Shown: in pieces, positions 27,299-35,805 of the stretch
How positions within the stretch are numbered: the first letter of the stretch is position 1
How the letters are laid out: every line of letters begins with the position of its first letter
NCBI RefSeq assembly: GCF_014202315.1
Contig: NZ_JACHGN010000032.1
Span: 1-64,000 of the forward strand
Length of the DNA: 64,000 nt
Source: Thermocatellispora tengchongensis
GTDB taxonomy: Bacteria; Actinomycetota; Actinomycetes; Streptosporangiales; Streptosporangiaceae
Reading direction: 5' to 3'
Notes under the pieces: model-generated
The model's input: the letters and a program-made list of their open reading frames with translations, nothing else
Database searches by the model: none
Told to the model about the DNA's origin: nothing
Program-made: the position numbers and the translations under genes

Positions 27299-28564
27299 AT
27301 GACGGAGTACCGGTGGCTGCTGCCCTCGGTCCTGCTCGGCTCGGGCGCCGAGCGCGGGCCGGGGCGGGTCCGGCGCTCGGCGCGCGACTGGTTCGTCGAC
27401 ATCACCCTGTTCGTGGTCACCAGCCTGTTCACGCTGATCATCCTGAGCGAGCTGGAGGGCGACCCCCCTCCGCTGATGATGGTCGAGCAGGTGATCGGCG
27501 CGGTGTCCTGCGCCGGCATCTGGTTGCGGCGCAGGTGGCCGGTCGGGTTCGCGCTGGCGCTGGTGCCGGTGTCGTGGTTCTCGGCCCTGGTCTCGGGGCC
27601 GACGCTGGTCGCGCTGTTCACGGTGGCGGTGCACCGGCCGTTCCGGCACGTCGCGCTGGTCGGCGGCCTGTACGTGCTGTGCGTGCTGCCCTACGCCGTG
27701 CTGCGCCCCGATCCCGAGCTGGGCGTCGTGGGGCTCATGGTGCTCGGTGTCTCGCTGTACCTCGCCCTGGTCGCGTGGGGCATGTTCATCCGGGCGCGCC
27801 GCCAGCTCGTGCTGTCGCTGCGCGACCGGGCCGAGCGCGCCTCGGAGGAGGCCAAGCGGCTGGAGCGCGAGCGCATCGCCCGCGAGATGCACGACGTGCT
27901 CGCCCACCGGCTCTCGCTGCTCAGCGTGCACGCCGGCGCGCTGGCCTTTCGCAGAGACATGCCCCGCGAGGACGTCTCCAGGGCCGCCGAGGCGATCAGG
28001 CACAGCGCGCACCAGGCGCTGCAGGACCTGCGCGCGGTGATCGGCGTACTGCGGCACGGCGACGACGGCGACGCCCCGCAGCCGCCGCAGCCCACCCTGG
28101 CCGACCTGCCCGGCCTGGTCGAGGAGTCCCGCAAGGCGGGCACGCCGGTACGGCTCGCGCTGCGCCTGGCCGATCCCGCCGCCGTGCCCGACGCCCTCGG
28201 GCGCACGGCGTACCGGATCGCGCAGGAGGGCCTGACCAACGCGCGCAAGCACGCCCCCGGCTCACCGGTGCGGGTCGAGGTGGACGGCGCGCCGGGCGAC
28301 GGCCTGACCGTCGTGCTCCGCAACCCGGTGCGGGCCCCGGCCCGCCAGCTCGCCCACGTGGTCCCCTTCGGCGGCGACGCGTCCGGGCCGGCCGCGCTGC
28401 CCATCCCCGGCAGCGGCACCGGTCTGATCGGCCTGGCCGAGCGGGTGAGCCTGGCCGGGGGCCGTCTGGAGCACGGAGTGAGCGCCGCCGACGCCCCGGG
28501 GGCCGGCGAGGACGAGTTCCGCCTGCGCGCCTGGCTCCCCTGGCCCGCCGCCGCGGCGGCGTGA
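27299..28564 (+). CDS. NarL/DesK-type sensor histidine kinase
   Basis: 421 residues from ATG 27299, with GGGAG upstream. Four to six membrane helices (about 30-170) form the input domain. HisKA_3 motif EMHDVLAHRLSLLSVHAGAL carries the phospho-accepting His; the ATPase shows QEGLTNARKHAPG (N-box) and GSGTGLIGLAERV (G box). It is paired with the LuxR-type regulator encoded 75 bases downstream. Divergent from the YdbS/YdbT operon, a possible target. Signal unknown. Confidence 0.93.
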   Translation: MTEYRWLLPSVLLGSGAERGPGRVRRSARDWFVDITLFVVTSLFTLIILSELEGDPPPLMMVEQVIGAVSCAGIWLRRRWPVGFALALVPVSWFSALVSGPTLVALFTVAVHRPFRHVALVGGLYVLCVLPYAVLRPDPELGVVGLMVLGVSLYLALVAWGMFIRARRQLVLSLRDRAERASEEAKRLERERIAREMHDVLAHRLSLLSVHAGALAFRRDMPREDVSRAAEAIRHSAHQALQDLRAVIGVLRHGDDGDAPQPPQPTLADLPGLVEESRKAGTPVRLALRLADPAAVPDALGRTAYRIAQEGLTNARKHAPGSPVRVEVDGAPGDGLTVVLRNPVRAPARQLAHVVPFGGDASGPAALPIPGSGTGLIGLAERVSLAGGRLEHGVSAADAPGAGEDEFRLRAWLPWPAAAAA

Positions 28565-28568
28565 TCCC

Positions 28569-28604
28569 GTGGACGAGCCCGTGGACGAGCCCGTGGATGA
28601 GCCC
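28569..28604 (+). repeat. Three tandem 12-bp repeats between kinase and regulator genes
   Basis: GTGGACGAGCCC occurs at 28569-28580 and 28581-28592, and GTGGATGAGCCC at 28593-28604. Each copy starts with GTG and the array directly precedes the response-regulator start, so copy-number change would alter spacing or start choice. Confidence 0.9.
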
Positions 28605-28639
28605 CGGATGAGATCGTTGGTCGTGTGGACGGGAGAGAC

Positions 28640-29302
28640 GTGGACAAGCCCATCGGCGTGCTGATCGTGGACGACGACGCGCTGGTCCGGGCCGGGCTCG
28701 GCATGATCCTGGGCGGCGCCGCGGACGTGCGGCTGCTGGGGGAGGCGGCCGACGGCGACGAGGTGCCGGCACTGGTGGCCGAGCACCGCCCCGACGTCGT
28801 GCTGATGGACATCAGGATGCCCCGCATCGACGGCCTGGAGGCCACCGAGCGGCTGCGCGCGGCCCCCCGCCCGCCGGAGGTCGTCATCCTGACCACCTTC
28901 CACGCCGACGCCCAGGTGCTGCGCGCGCTCCGCGCGGGGGCGGCCGGGTTCCTGCTCAAGGACACCCCGCCCGCCGAACTGCTGCACGCGATCCGCCGGG
29001 TCGCGGCCGGAGAGCCGATCCTGTCGCCCGCGGTGACCCGGCAGCTCATCGCGCACGTCTCCGACCCCTACGCCGACGAGCGCAGGCTACGGGCGACCGG
29101 GCTGCTCGCACGGCTCAGCGACCGGGAGCGCGACGTGGCGCTCGCGGTCGGCCGCGGGGCCTCCAACGCCGAGATCGCCGCCGAGCTGTACATGAGCGTG
29201 GCGACCGTCAAGGCGCACGTGTCGCGGGTGCTGACCAAGATGGAGCTGAACAACCGGGTGCAGATCGCCCTGGTGGTGCACGACGCGGGCGCGCTGATGT
29301 GA
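28640..29302 (+). CDS. NarL/LuxR-family response regulator
   Basis: 220 residues from GTG 28640, with GGGAG four bases upstream; GTG 28625 is an alternative. Receiver domain: acidic Asp11-Asp13, phosphoacceptor Asp57 in VLMDIRMP, and Lys107 in FLLKDTPP. C-terminal LuxR-type HTH (about 150-215: LSDRERDVALAVGRGASNAEIAAELYMSVATVKAHVSRVLTKM). Cognate partner of the preceding kinase. Confidence 0.95.
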   Translation: MDKPIGVLIVDDDALVRAGLGMILGGAADVRLLGEAADGDEVPALVAEHRPDVVLMDIRMPRIDGLEATERLRAAPRPPEVVILTTFHADAQVLRALRAGAAGFLLKDTPPAELLHAIRRVAAGEPILSPAVTRQLIAHVSDPYADERRLRATGLLARLSDRERDVALAVGRGASNAEIAAELYMSVATVKAHVSRVLTKMELNNRVQIALVVHDAGALM

Positions 29303-29380
29303 GGCGGGCGCGCCGTGCAGACGCGGGCGCGCTTTCCGGAGGCGGGTGCGCCACGCTGAGGCGGGCCCCGCGGCCTCGCC

Positions 29381-30478
29381 CTAACGGCGCCAGTAGGAGC
29401 CGTCCAGCATCGCCTCGATCGTGGCGCGGTGCATGACCAGGTCGTCGGGGTCGTCGGGCATGGGCTGCTCGCCGAAGTGGATCCTGCGCTGCCACACGCG
29501 GGCCATGATGATGCCGTGCCGCAGCGCGGCGTACAGCTCGTAGAAGCGCATGTGCCGCGGCTCGTGCCCGGTCAGGCTCCGGTACTGCGCGCACACGTCG
29601 GCGCGCCGCATGAAGCCCGGCAGGCCCGGCAGGCCGAGCCCCTCGGTCAGGTCCTGGAAGAAGCGGTGCAGGAAGATCATCCAGCCCAGGTCGATCTCGC
29701 GCGGCCCGAGCGAGGCCATCTCCCAGTCGAGCACGGCGACCGGCCGGAACTCCCGGTAGATCACGTTGCCGATCCGGGCGTCGCCCCAGCTCACGACGTC
29801 CGGCCCGGGGTCGTCGGGCCAGAGGTCCTCCAGCGCGGCGAAGGCCGCCTCCAGGACCGGGATGCGCCGCTCGCCGTGCGCCCATTCGTAGTAGGCGCGC
29901 TGATCCTCCACATGCCGCCGCAGCGCGCACTCCCCGGCCGATTCCGCGGAGGAGGGCCGCAGGAACTCCAGCTCCTCCGGGGCGAACGGGGCGTCGTGCA
30001 GCCTGGCCAGGACCTCCACGGTGAGCCGCTGCAGCCGCTCCAGTTCGTGCGGGGCCGCCTCGACTAGCCAGCCGTCGATCGTGTACGGCATCACGTCCCG
30101 CGGCACCAGCCCCTCCTCACGCTCCATCACGAAGAACGGCGAGCCCAGATGGGCGGGGTCGGGCTCGTACCAGAGCGTGCGCGGCGCCGGCACCCCGGCG
30201 CGCTCGCGGACCAGACGCATCACGTCGTACTGCTTGCGCAGGTCGTATTCGGGGAACACGGGCACGGCGTCCTCCGCCGGCGCCATCCGCGCCACACACC
30301 CCACCCGCCGCCCGTCCCACTCGGAGTCGAAGATCAGCGTCTCACTGGACAGCCCGTTCCCGGAGGGAGCGCTCAGCTCCGACACCACGACCGCCCCAGG
30401 AGCCCGCCCCACCCGCCCGGCCAGCCACCCCCGCATCCGCCGCCGCAACTCCCCAAGATCCCGAGTAGAGGTCCGCAT
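29381..30478 (-). CDS. APH-family phosphotransferase (ACAD10/FadE36-like)
   Basis: 365 residues from ATG 30478, with AAGGAGG about 11 bases upstream. Aminoglycoside-phosphotransferase/choline-kinase fold; nucleotide loop region about 35-65, catalytic Brenner motif WGDARIGN (Trp231-Asp233, Asn238; Trp replaces the usual His) and metal-binding Asp251 in LDWEMAS. The closest recognised group is the phosphotransferase associated with acyl-CoA metabolism (ACAD10 N-terminal/FadE36-like), where a hydroxyacyl substrate is likely. The same frame stays open for another 165 codons upstream as a highly charged region (see next entry), so the protein may be much longer. Confidence 0.85.
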   Translation of the reverse strand: MRTSTRDLGELRRRMRGWLAGRVGRAPGAVVVSELSAPSGNGLSSETLIFDSEWDGRRVGCVARMAPAEDAVPVFPEYDLRKQYDVMRLVRERAGVPAPRTLWYEPDPAHLGSPFFVMEREEGLVPRDVMPYTIDGWLVEAAPHELERLQRLTVEVLARLHDAPFAPEELEFLRPSSAESAGECALRRHVEDQRAYYEWAHGERRIPVLEAAFAALEDLWPDDPGPDVVSWGDARIGNVIYREFRPVAVLDWEMASLGPREIDLGWMIFLHRFFQDLTEGLGLPGLPGFMRRADVCAQYRSLTGHEPRHMRFYELYAALRHGIIMARVWQRRIHFGEQPMPDDPDDLVMHRATIEAMLDGSYWRR

Positions 30479-30973
30479 CCCCCCGGAGCCTCCTTTTTCC
30501 TCCCCCTCCCGCGCCCTCTCTTGACGCCCGCGCGCGTCATCCTGGTGATGGCGTGGGCTTTCCGGGTGCTGGTGCCGTGTGTCGTCCCGGTGTCGCTCGC
30601 TCGCGCCTTCTCGCCGCCGCTCGCTCGCGCCTTCCCGGCGCCGGTCCCGCTCGGTCTCCCGCTGCCGGTCCCGCGCGGCCTCGCGCGGGGCGTGGGCGTC
30701 CTCTTGGCGCTCGCGCGTTCCTTTCCGGTGCTCTCGCGCGCTTTCCCGGTAGCGGGTCTGCGTGTCCTGGTGCCGCTCGCGCGCTTCTTCGCGCTCCCGC
30801 TCGCGCTCCCGCTCGCGCTCCCGCTCGCGCTCCCGCTCGCGCTGCTGCGCGTACTCGGGGTGGTCGCGCCCGTCCTCGCGGTGCCGCTCGGGCGTGCCCT
30901 GTCGATGCCGGTCGTGCATGCCTTCCTGGGGGCGCGGCCGGGTGCTTTCGTGGGGCTCCTGTAGGTGGGACAT
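30479..30973 (-). other. Possible Arg/Glu-rich N-terminal extension of the APH-family kinase
   Basis: In frame with the kinase, 165 codons from ATG 30973 (GGGAG five bases upstream) encode an extremely charged, low-complexity segment: about sixteen alternating Arg/Glu residues near its middle, then Arg/Glu/Asp/His-rich sequence with a REGASER repeat. The DNA holds four perfect copies of the 12-mer GCGCTCCCGCTC (plus strand, 30791-30838) and a duplicated CGCTCGCTCGCGCC block near 30600. Third codon positions remain mostly G or C even outside the repeats, as expected of coding sequence in this genome. It is either a disordered charged tail or an expanded repeat read by chance. Confidence 0.45.
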
Positions 30974-31201
30974 GGGGGCTCCCGGGGGATGTGGGCGATC
31001 CCTTTCTCCGGCCCAGTGGTACACCTCAACCAAGCGCTTGTCCACATGGGATTCGCGTGCCGTTCCCCTTGCCGTCGCTTGGCGGACATTTGCCCGTGCA
31101 CTGTGCGTACCGGGTGTGGGGGGCGTCTCCTCGCAGAGGGGACATGGGGCGGATGCGCTACGTAACCACCGTCAATCAGGACGGATCCCGGGAGTGGGGG
31201 C

Positions 31202-32617
31202 ATGGCCACAGGTGCGACGGCCGTACCCTTGTCTGATAGACGAATTTCGGAAGGCGCCGAACAGGAAGGCGTCCCAGGGCTGAGGGGACATGGGATGAGT
31301 TCAGCCGGAGAGGGCTTGTCTCGTCCGCTGCCCGAGCAGGTCCGGTTACACGTCGTGGATCTCGCCGCGCAGGTCCTCGGTTCGATGCCGCAGTCCGCGA
31401 TCCCCGCCCCGCTGCGCGGGATCGCCAAGTTCGACCCGCGCAAGCGGGCCAAGCTGGGCGGCACGCCGATCGCCGCGCAGCTTGAGAACGACAAGAAGTT
31501 CCGCGAGATGGTCGCGGAGACCCTCGCGGCGGGCTGGCCCGAGCTGGTCGAGAGCCTGGCCGAGGGCAATGTGCCGCCCGCGGCCGAGCCCGTCATGGTC
31601 GCGGCGGCGGCCTACCTCACCCGGCCGCCCGGGTGGCCGGAGATGGTGGAGGCGGCGCGCGCCGATCTGGAGCGATCGGCGGCGGCCGCGCAGGGCTCGG
31701 CGCACGAGCAGGCGGTCGTGCGGCTGCGTGAGCAGCTCGCCGCGCAGAAGACCGCGGCCAAGGAGGAGGCCGACCGGCTGCGCGAGCAGCTCAAGGCCGC
31801 GCGCGCCGAGAACGCCGACCTGCGGCGCAAGCTGCACGACGCGCGTGAGCGGGTCAAGACCGCCGAGGCCGCCGCGGCGGCGATGACCGTCGCCGCCGAG
31901 GAGGCCAGGGCCGCGCTCGCCTCGGCGGGCAGCGCCGCCGAGACCGAGCTGCGCCGTACCAAGGAGCGCCTGGCCGACGTGGAGCGCCAGTTGGAGGCCG
32001 CGCGCCGCGCCGCCCGCGAGGGCCGCAGCGTCGAGGACGCCCGCGTACGCGTGCTGCTCGACGCCCTTCAGGACGCCGCGGCGGGCCTGCGCCGGGAGCT
32101 GGCGCTGCCGTCCACGATCAGCAGGCCGGCCGACTCGGTGACCGCGGTGTCGCCCGACCGGCCCGGCGTGCGCGCCGTGCCCGCCCGTGCCCTCGCCGAC
32201 GACGATCCCGCGCTGCTCGACCAGCTCATCGCGCTGCCGCAGGTGCACCTGATCGTCGATGGCTACAACGTGACCAAGACCGGTTACGGCACGCTCACCC
32301 TCGCCGACCAGCGCAACCGGCTGATGACCGGGCTCGCCGGGCTGGTCGCGCAGACCAGGATCGAGGTGACCTGCGTCTTCGACGGCGCCGAGCTGAACGG
32401 GCCGGTGCAGGTCGCCGCGCCGCGCGGGGTGCGGGTGATGTTCAGCGCCCCGGGCCAGATCGCCGACGACCTGATCCGGCAGCTCGTGCGGGCCGAGCCC
32501 GCCGGCCGCGCCATCGCCGTGGTCTCCTCCGACCGCGAGGTCGCCGAGTCCGTACGCCGTATGGGCGCGCGGCCCGTCCCCTCCGCGCTGCTGCTGCGCC
32601 GCCTCGGCCGGGCCTGA
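31202..32617 (+). CDS. NYN-domain (YacP-like) RNase family protein with coiled coil
   Basis: 471 residues from ATG 31202 (GGAG at seven bases); ATG 31295 (GAGGGG upstream) would give 440 and may be correct. N-terminal conserved region (LSRPLPEQVRLHVVDLAAQVLGSMP..), a long coiled coil (about 170-290, Ala/Arg/Glu heptads), then a C-terminal NYN/PIN-like nuclease domain (about 345-470) with the acidic residues in LIVDGYNVTKTGYG, VFDGAEL, ADDLI and VSSDREVA. YacP/NYN domains act on RNA. Conserved in actinobacteria; biological role unassigned. Monocistronic. Confidence 0.88.
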   Translation: MATGATAVPLSDRRISEGAEQEGVPGLRGHGMSSAGEGLSRPLPEQVRLHVVDLAAQVLGSMPQSAIPAPLRGIAKFDPRKRAKLGGTPIAAQLENDKKFREMVAETLAAGWPELVESLAEGNVPPAAEPVMVAAAAYLTRPPGWPEMVEAARADLERSAAAAQGSAHEQAVVRLREQLAAQKTAAKEEADRLREQLKAARAENADLRRKLHDARERVKTAEAAAAAMTVAAEEARAALASAGSAAETELRRTKERLADVERQLEAARRAAREGRSVEDARVRVLLDALQDAAAGLRRELALPSTISRPADSVTAVSPDRPGVRAVPARALADDDPALLDQLIALPQVHLIVDGYNVTKTGYGTLTLADQRNRLMTGLAGLVAQTRIEVTCVFDGAELNGPVQVAAPRGVRVMFSAPGQIADDLIRQLVRAEPAGRAIAVVSSDREVAESVRRMGARPVPSALLLRRLGRA

Positions 32618-32749
32618 ATCCAGGTTTTCCCCGTAATAACCGGCCTTTTCGTATATTTCGTATTCCGCGCAACCACTCGCAAACTTTTCCGGCCCGGCGC
32701 GCATCGAACCTGCTGTCAGCATTCAACGGGGGACAACACGGGGGTTCCG

Positions 32750-33406
32750 ATGCGGCGAATCATCACGACCATCCTCGCCACCGCCTGCGCCGCCACGGCG
32801 GCGGTCGCCCTGGCGGCGCAGCCCGCCTCGGCCGCGACCGGGCACCGCATCCCGGAGGGCTTCCTGCTCTACGAGAAGGCGGCGGCGAAGGACGACCACA
32901 GCGAGGAGACCTCCTGGCGGGTGAGCGACCGGCGCGGGCACACGCTGGCCGTGAACCCGTGCCAGGACAAGTCCCTCGCCCGGCACGGCCGGGCGGCCGC
33001 GCGCACGATCGTCTACCGGGCGCCGGAGTTCCAGCGCGTGGAGCAGGTCCTGCTCTACCGCGGCGTGCACGAGGCGCGGGACGCCTTCGGCGAGGTCCGC
33101 GCCGCGCTGCGCCGGTGCGAGGTCAACAGGGAGGAGTACGGCGCCTACCGCTACAGCTGGCAGCGCGCGCCGCTGGGCGACGAGGCGCTGCGGGTGGCCG
33201 GCCAGAGCTACAGCGGCAGGAAGGGCGACGAGGTCGCCGTCGGCGGCGAGCGCGCGTACGTCGTGCGGCGCGGCAACGCGATCATGATCTACAGCGAGGC
33301 CGCGGAGTACGGTATGCCGAAACCGGCACAGTACTCGCAGCAGCGCCGCGACGCGGCCAAGATGGTGGCGAAGATCTGCGCCATCGCCCGCTGCCACGGC
33401 GCCTGA
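32750..33406 (+). CDS. Secreted protein of unknown function
   Basis: 218 residues from ATG 32750. A clear signal peptide ends AAQPASA-ATG. The mature protein has four cysteines (in VNPCQDK, LRRCEVN, KICAIA and ARCHGA), probably two disulfides. The layout, a strand RTIVYRA followed by a helix with ALRRC and a C-terminal helix, resembles the PknH-like extracellular sensor fold, but I do not claim homology. The 132-base upstream gap is AT-rich for this genome (TTCGTATATTTCGTATT) and likely holds its promoter. Confidence 0.7.
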   Translation: MRRIITTILATACAATAAVALAAQPASAATGHRIPEGFLLYEKAAAKDDHSEETSWRVSDRRGHTLAVNPCQDKSLARHGRAAARTIVYRAPEFQRVEQVLLYRGVHEARDAFGEVRAALRRCEVNREEYGAYRYSWQRAPLGDEALRVAGQSYSGRKGDEVAVGGERAYVVRRGNAIMIYSEAAEYGMPKPAQYSQQRRDAAKMVAKICAIARCHGA

Positions 33407-33476
33407 CCGCCCCCGCGTCCGGGGCGCACATGACCGCGGGCGGTGACCCCGGACTTCAGGGCATGGTAAAACAGCG

Positions 33477-33504
33477 GAAGATGTCAGGTCACACCCGCAT
33501 CTTC
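33477..33504 (+). promoter_or_regulatory. Inverted repeat upstream of the first NlpC/P60 gene
   Basis: GAAGATG (33477-33483) and CATCTTC (33498-33504) form a perfect 7-bp inverted repeat with a 14-base spacer, 41 bases before the GTG. TGTACTATTT just downstream contains a plausible -10 (TACTAT). Operator or leader hairpin. Confidence 0.4.
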
Positions 33505-33545
33505 TGTACTATTTCGCCCCAGGTCTGAGCGATGGGGGTGGATTC

Positions 33546-34526
33546 GTGCCGGTGAGGCTGCGACGGTTGCCGGTGGCCGTGGGACTGGTCGCCGCTACCT
33601 TGCTGATTGCGCCGATCGACGGCGCCGTGGCCGATCCGCAGCCGACCGTCGCCCAGGCCAGGGCCAAGCTGGAGAAGCTGAACGAGCAGGCCGACAAGGT
33701 CGTGGACCGCTTCAACCTGGCGCGCGAGCGGTACAAGAAGGCCAAGAAGAAGTACGAGGCGCTCAACAGCGAGCTCAAGACGCAGGAGAGCACCGTCGAA
33801 GGGCTGCGCAAGCAGCTCGTGGGCGTGGTCCGCAGCACCTACCAGGGCGGCGACCTGTTCGGCTGGGGCGGGTTCCTGGCCGTGGACGACCCCGCCGCCG
33901 TGCTCGGCGGCCTGGCCTCGGTGAGCCAGCTCTCCGCCCAGCGCGCCCGGTCACTGGACGCCTTCGACCAGGCCACCAAGGGCCTGCGCGACAAGCGCGA
34001 CAAGGCCAAGAGCGCGTACGCCGAGGCCGACAAGGTCCTGGACGACCTGCGCAAGGAGAAGGCCAAGGCCGACCGGCTCGTGGCCGAGCAGACCAAGCTG
34101 CTGCGCCGCCTGGGCACGTACAACAGCGGCAACCGCAACAGCAAGGGCATCACCTACACGGGCAACGCCTCCGGCAACGCCCGCCAGGTGCTCCAGTTCG
34201 CCTTCGCGCAGGTGGGCAAGCCCTACCAGTACGGCGGCAGCGGCCCCGGCTCCTGGGACTGCTCCGGCCTCACCCAGGCCGCCTGGCGGGCCGGCGGGGT
34301 GAGCCTGCCGCGCACGACCTGGGAGCAGTGGAACTGGGGCGCCGACCGCAGGGTCTCACTGGACGCGCTCCAGCCCGGCGACCTGGTCTTCAGCAACGGC
34401 CTGGGCCACGTGGGCATCTACGCCGGCGGCGGCAAGATGGTGCACGCCCCGCAGACCGGCGATGTGGTCAAGGTGGTGCCGCTGTCGGCGTACGGCGGCC
34501 GCCTGGTCGGCGCCGTGCGGCCCTGA
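33546..34526 (+). CDS. NlpC/P60 peptidoglycan hydrolase with coiled coil (RipA-like)
   Basis: 326 residues from GTG 33546. Signal peptide ends GAVA-DPQP; a long coiled coil (about 33-190, Lys/Ala/Glu-rich, FtsX/EnvC-regulator style) is followed by an NlpC/P60 domain. The catalytic Cys239 lies in WDCSGLTQ, with His288 (GHVGIY) and a third residue near His300. The family cuts D-Glu-meso-DAP bonds in stem peptides. The coiled coil usually auto-inhibits the enzyme until docking to a partner. From memory the mycobacterial neighbour is Rv2190c, near pimB, consistent with a septum or wall-remodelling role. Confidence 0.95.
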   Translation: MPVRLRRLPVAVGLVAATLLIAPIDGAVADPQPTVAQARAKLEKLNEQADKVVDRFNLARERYKKAKKKYEALNSELKTQESTVEGLRKQLVGVVRSTYQGGDLFGWGGFLAVDDPAAVLGGLASVSQLSAQRARSLDAFDQATKGLRDKRDKAKSAYAEADKVLDDLRKEKAKADRLVAEQTKLLRRLGTYNSGNRNSKGITYTGNASGNARQVLQFAFAQVGKPYQYGGSGPGSWDCSGLTQAAWRAGGVSLPRTTWEQWNWGADRRVSLDALQPGDLVFSNGLGHVGIYAGGGKMVHAPQTGDVVKVVPLSAYGGRLVGAVRP

Positions 34527-34664
34527 CGGCCTCAGGCGCCGCTGTTTTCACGCAGATCACGTTTTGATCAACTCCCTCGCCCGCAATCCGCAGCATACCC
34601 ATTGCGCTCGAGTAACCGGTGGAGTTTAACCGATGTTGCGCATGGGGTAGGCCGGAAAGCAGAT

Positions 34665-34680
34665 AGTGAAATCGCTCACA
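34665..34680. promoter_or_regulatory. CRP-type operator, imperfect
   Basis: AGTGA-AATCGC-TCACA matches nine of ten positions of the CRP consensus TGTGA-N6-TCACA. It lies exactly 100 bp upstream of a perfect site and in the same region preceding a c-di-AMP riboswitch. Confidence 0.55.
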
Positions 34681-34764
34681 GTGGCTGCCGCGGCGCGGGG
34701 GAGGTGCATCGACCCATGTGACTGATGTTACTCATGTGACGATCTTAAGGATCATTCCCAGAAT

Positions 34765-34780
34765 TGTGAGCGAGGTCACA
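34765..34780. promoter_or_regulatory. CRP-type operator, perfect consensus
   Basis: TGTGA-GCGAGG-TCACA is an exact CRP-family site, about 185 bp before the predicted riboswitch start. In mycobacteria and corynebacteria CRP/GlxR proteins with this specificity regulate cell-wall hydrolase genes such as rpfA. Confidence 0.75.
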
Positions 34781-34965
34781 TTCTGGTAACGCGCCCCCCA
34801 TTCGAGCAGGCATTTCTTCACGCCGCGGGGGTCCTTCCCGATCTTTGTTTTTGGTGTGGGCTTTGCTCGTCTGTGACGATCCGAGTACCTTCTCGCATCG
34901 CGGCGAGCAAGCCATGCCGTCGCGGTCTTATCGGCTGCTTCGCCGATGACTTCATAACCATCCAC

Positions 34966-35155
34966 TCGGTCGCCGCTGCCCTGAAGGCAGCAGCCGATCC
35001 CCCAGCGGGGTGTGCGGTGACCTGCCGAATCCATGCAGCCAGGAGGCATGGAGCCGGGGACCCAATAGGCCGATCACGGCCAGGGGTGAATCGGCGCGCC
35101 ACGCGCCGTAGGGCGACTTCCACGCCCGAATCCGTCAGCTAACCCGGTAGGCGTT
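34966..35155 (+). promoter_or_regulatory. ydaO/yuaA c-di-AMP riboswitch
   Basis: The leader of the second NlpC/P60 gene carries the conserved blocks of this riboswitch in order: GCCGGGGACCCAATAGG (35053-35069), GGGGTGAATC (35083-35092), TAGGGCGACT (35109-35118) and CGAATCCGTCAGCTAACC (35127-35144), with the closing GGTAGGCG at 35146-35153. In actinobacteria this class typically precedes resuscitation-factor and NlpC/P60 hydrolase genes and turns them off when c-di-AMP is high. The 5' boundary is approximate. About 35 bases separate it from the coding start. Confidence 0.93.
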
Positions 35156-35190
35156 CATGGAAGAGCCTAGGAGCAATCCTGTCCACATCT

Positions 35191-35805
35191 GTGTCTACTC
35201 TGCGTCTTTCGCGGCTGGCCCGCCTTTCTCTGGGCGGTGCGGCGCTCACTCTGACCGCCTCGGCGGGAGTGGTGACGCTGCAGCCCACGGCGGCGGTGGC
35301 GGCGACGACGACGAGCACGGCCGTGACCGGCACGACGGCGACGACCGCCGGCGTCCTCTCCGCCGCCACGGTGACCACCACCGCCACGGCGAAGAAGAAC
35401 AAGAAGGCGAAGACCGCCAAGCTCAGCAAGGCCGCCAAGCAGCGGATCAAGGCCGCGAAAGCCGTGGCGGTGGCAAAGAAGCAGGTCGGAGACCCCTACC
35501 GGTGGGGAGGGACCGGGCCGAACGCGTTCGACTGCTCCGGCCTGGTCCAGTACGCCTGGCGCAAGGCCGGCGTGCCCATCCCGCGCGTGACGCACAGCCA
35601 GTACGCACGCATCAGGACGAAGGTCTCCTTCAAGAACCTCAAGCCCGGTGACCTGCTGTTCTTCCGTGGGAAGGGGCATGTGGGGATGTACATCGGCAAG
35701 GGCCGGATGGTGCACTCCCCGAGCAGCGGCAAGACCGTGCGCATCGAGAAGCTGAACGGCTGGCGCAAGGCCTCCTTCAGCGGCGCGGTGCGCCCGGGGG
35801 TGTAG
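35191..35805 (+). CDS. NlpC/P60 peptidoglycan hydrolase under riboswitch control
   Basis: 204 residues if started at GTG 35191. Signal peptide (about 1-38, ending AAVA-ATT), a Thr/Ala-rich then Lys-rich linker (40-95), and an NlpC/P60 domain with Cys115 (FDCSGLVQ), His163 (GHVGMY) and His175. The ribosome binding site AGGAG (35169-35173) is 17 bases from GTG 35191 but only five from an in-frame CTG at 35179, so a non-canonical start is possible. Regulated by the c-di-AMP riboswitch and probably by CRP. The lysine-rich linker likely binds anionic wall polymers. Confidence 0.92.
   Translation: MSTLRLSRLARLSLGGAALTLTASAGVVTLQPTAAVAATTTSTAVTGTTATTAGVLSAATVTTTATAKKNKKAKTAKLSKAAKQRIKAAKAVAVAKKQVGDPYRWGGTGPNAFDCSGLVQYAWRKAGVPIPRVTHSQYARIRTKVSFKNLKPGDLLFFRGKGHVGMYIGKGRMVHSPSSGKTVRIEKLNGWRKASFSGAVRPGV

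Noticed and set aside
30791-30838. Four regular 12-bp repeats, considered as a CRISPR-like array
   Set aside because: There are no spacers, units are far too short, and no cas genes are present; it is a simple tandem repeat encoding Arg/Glu.
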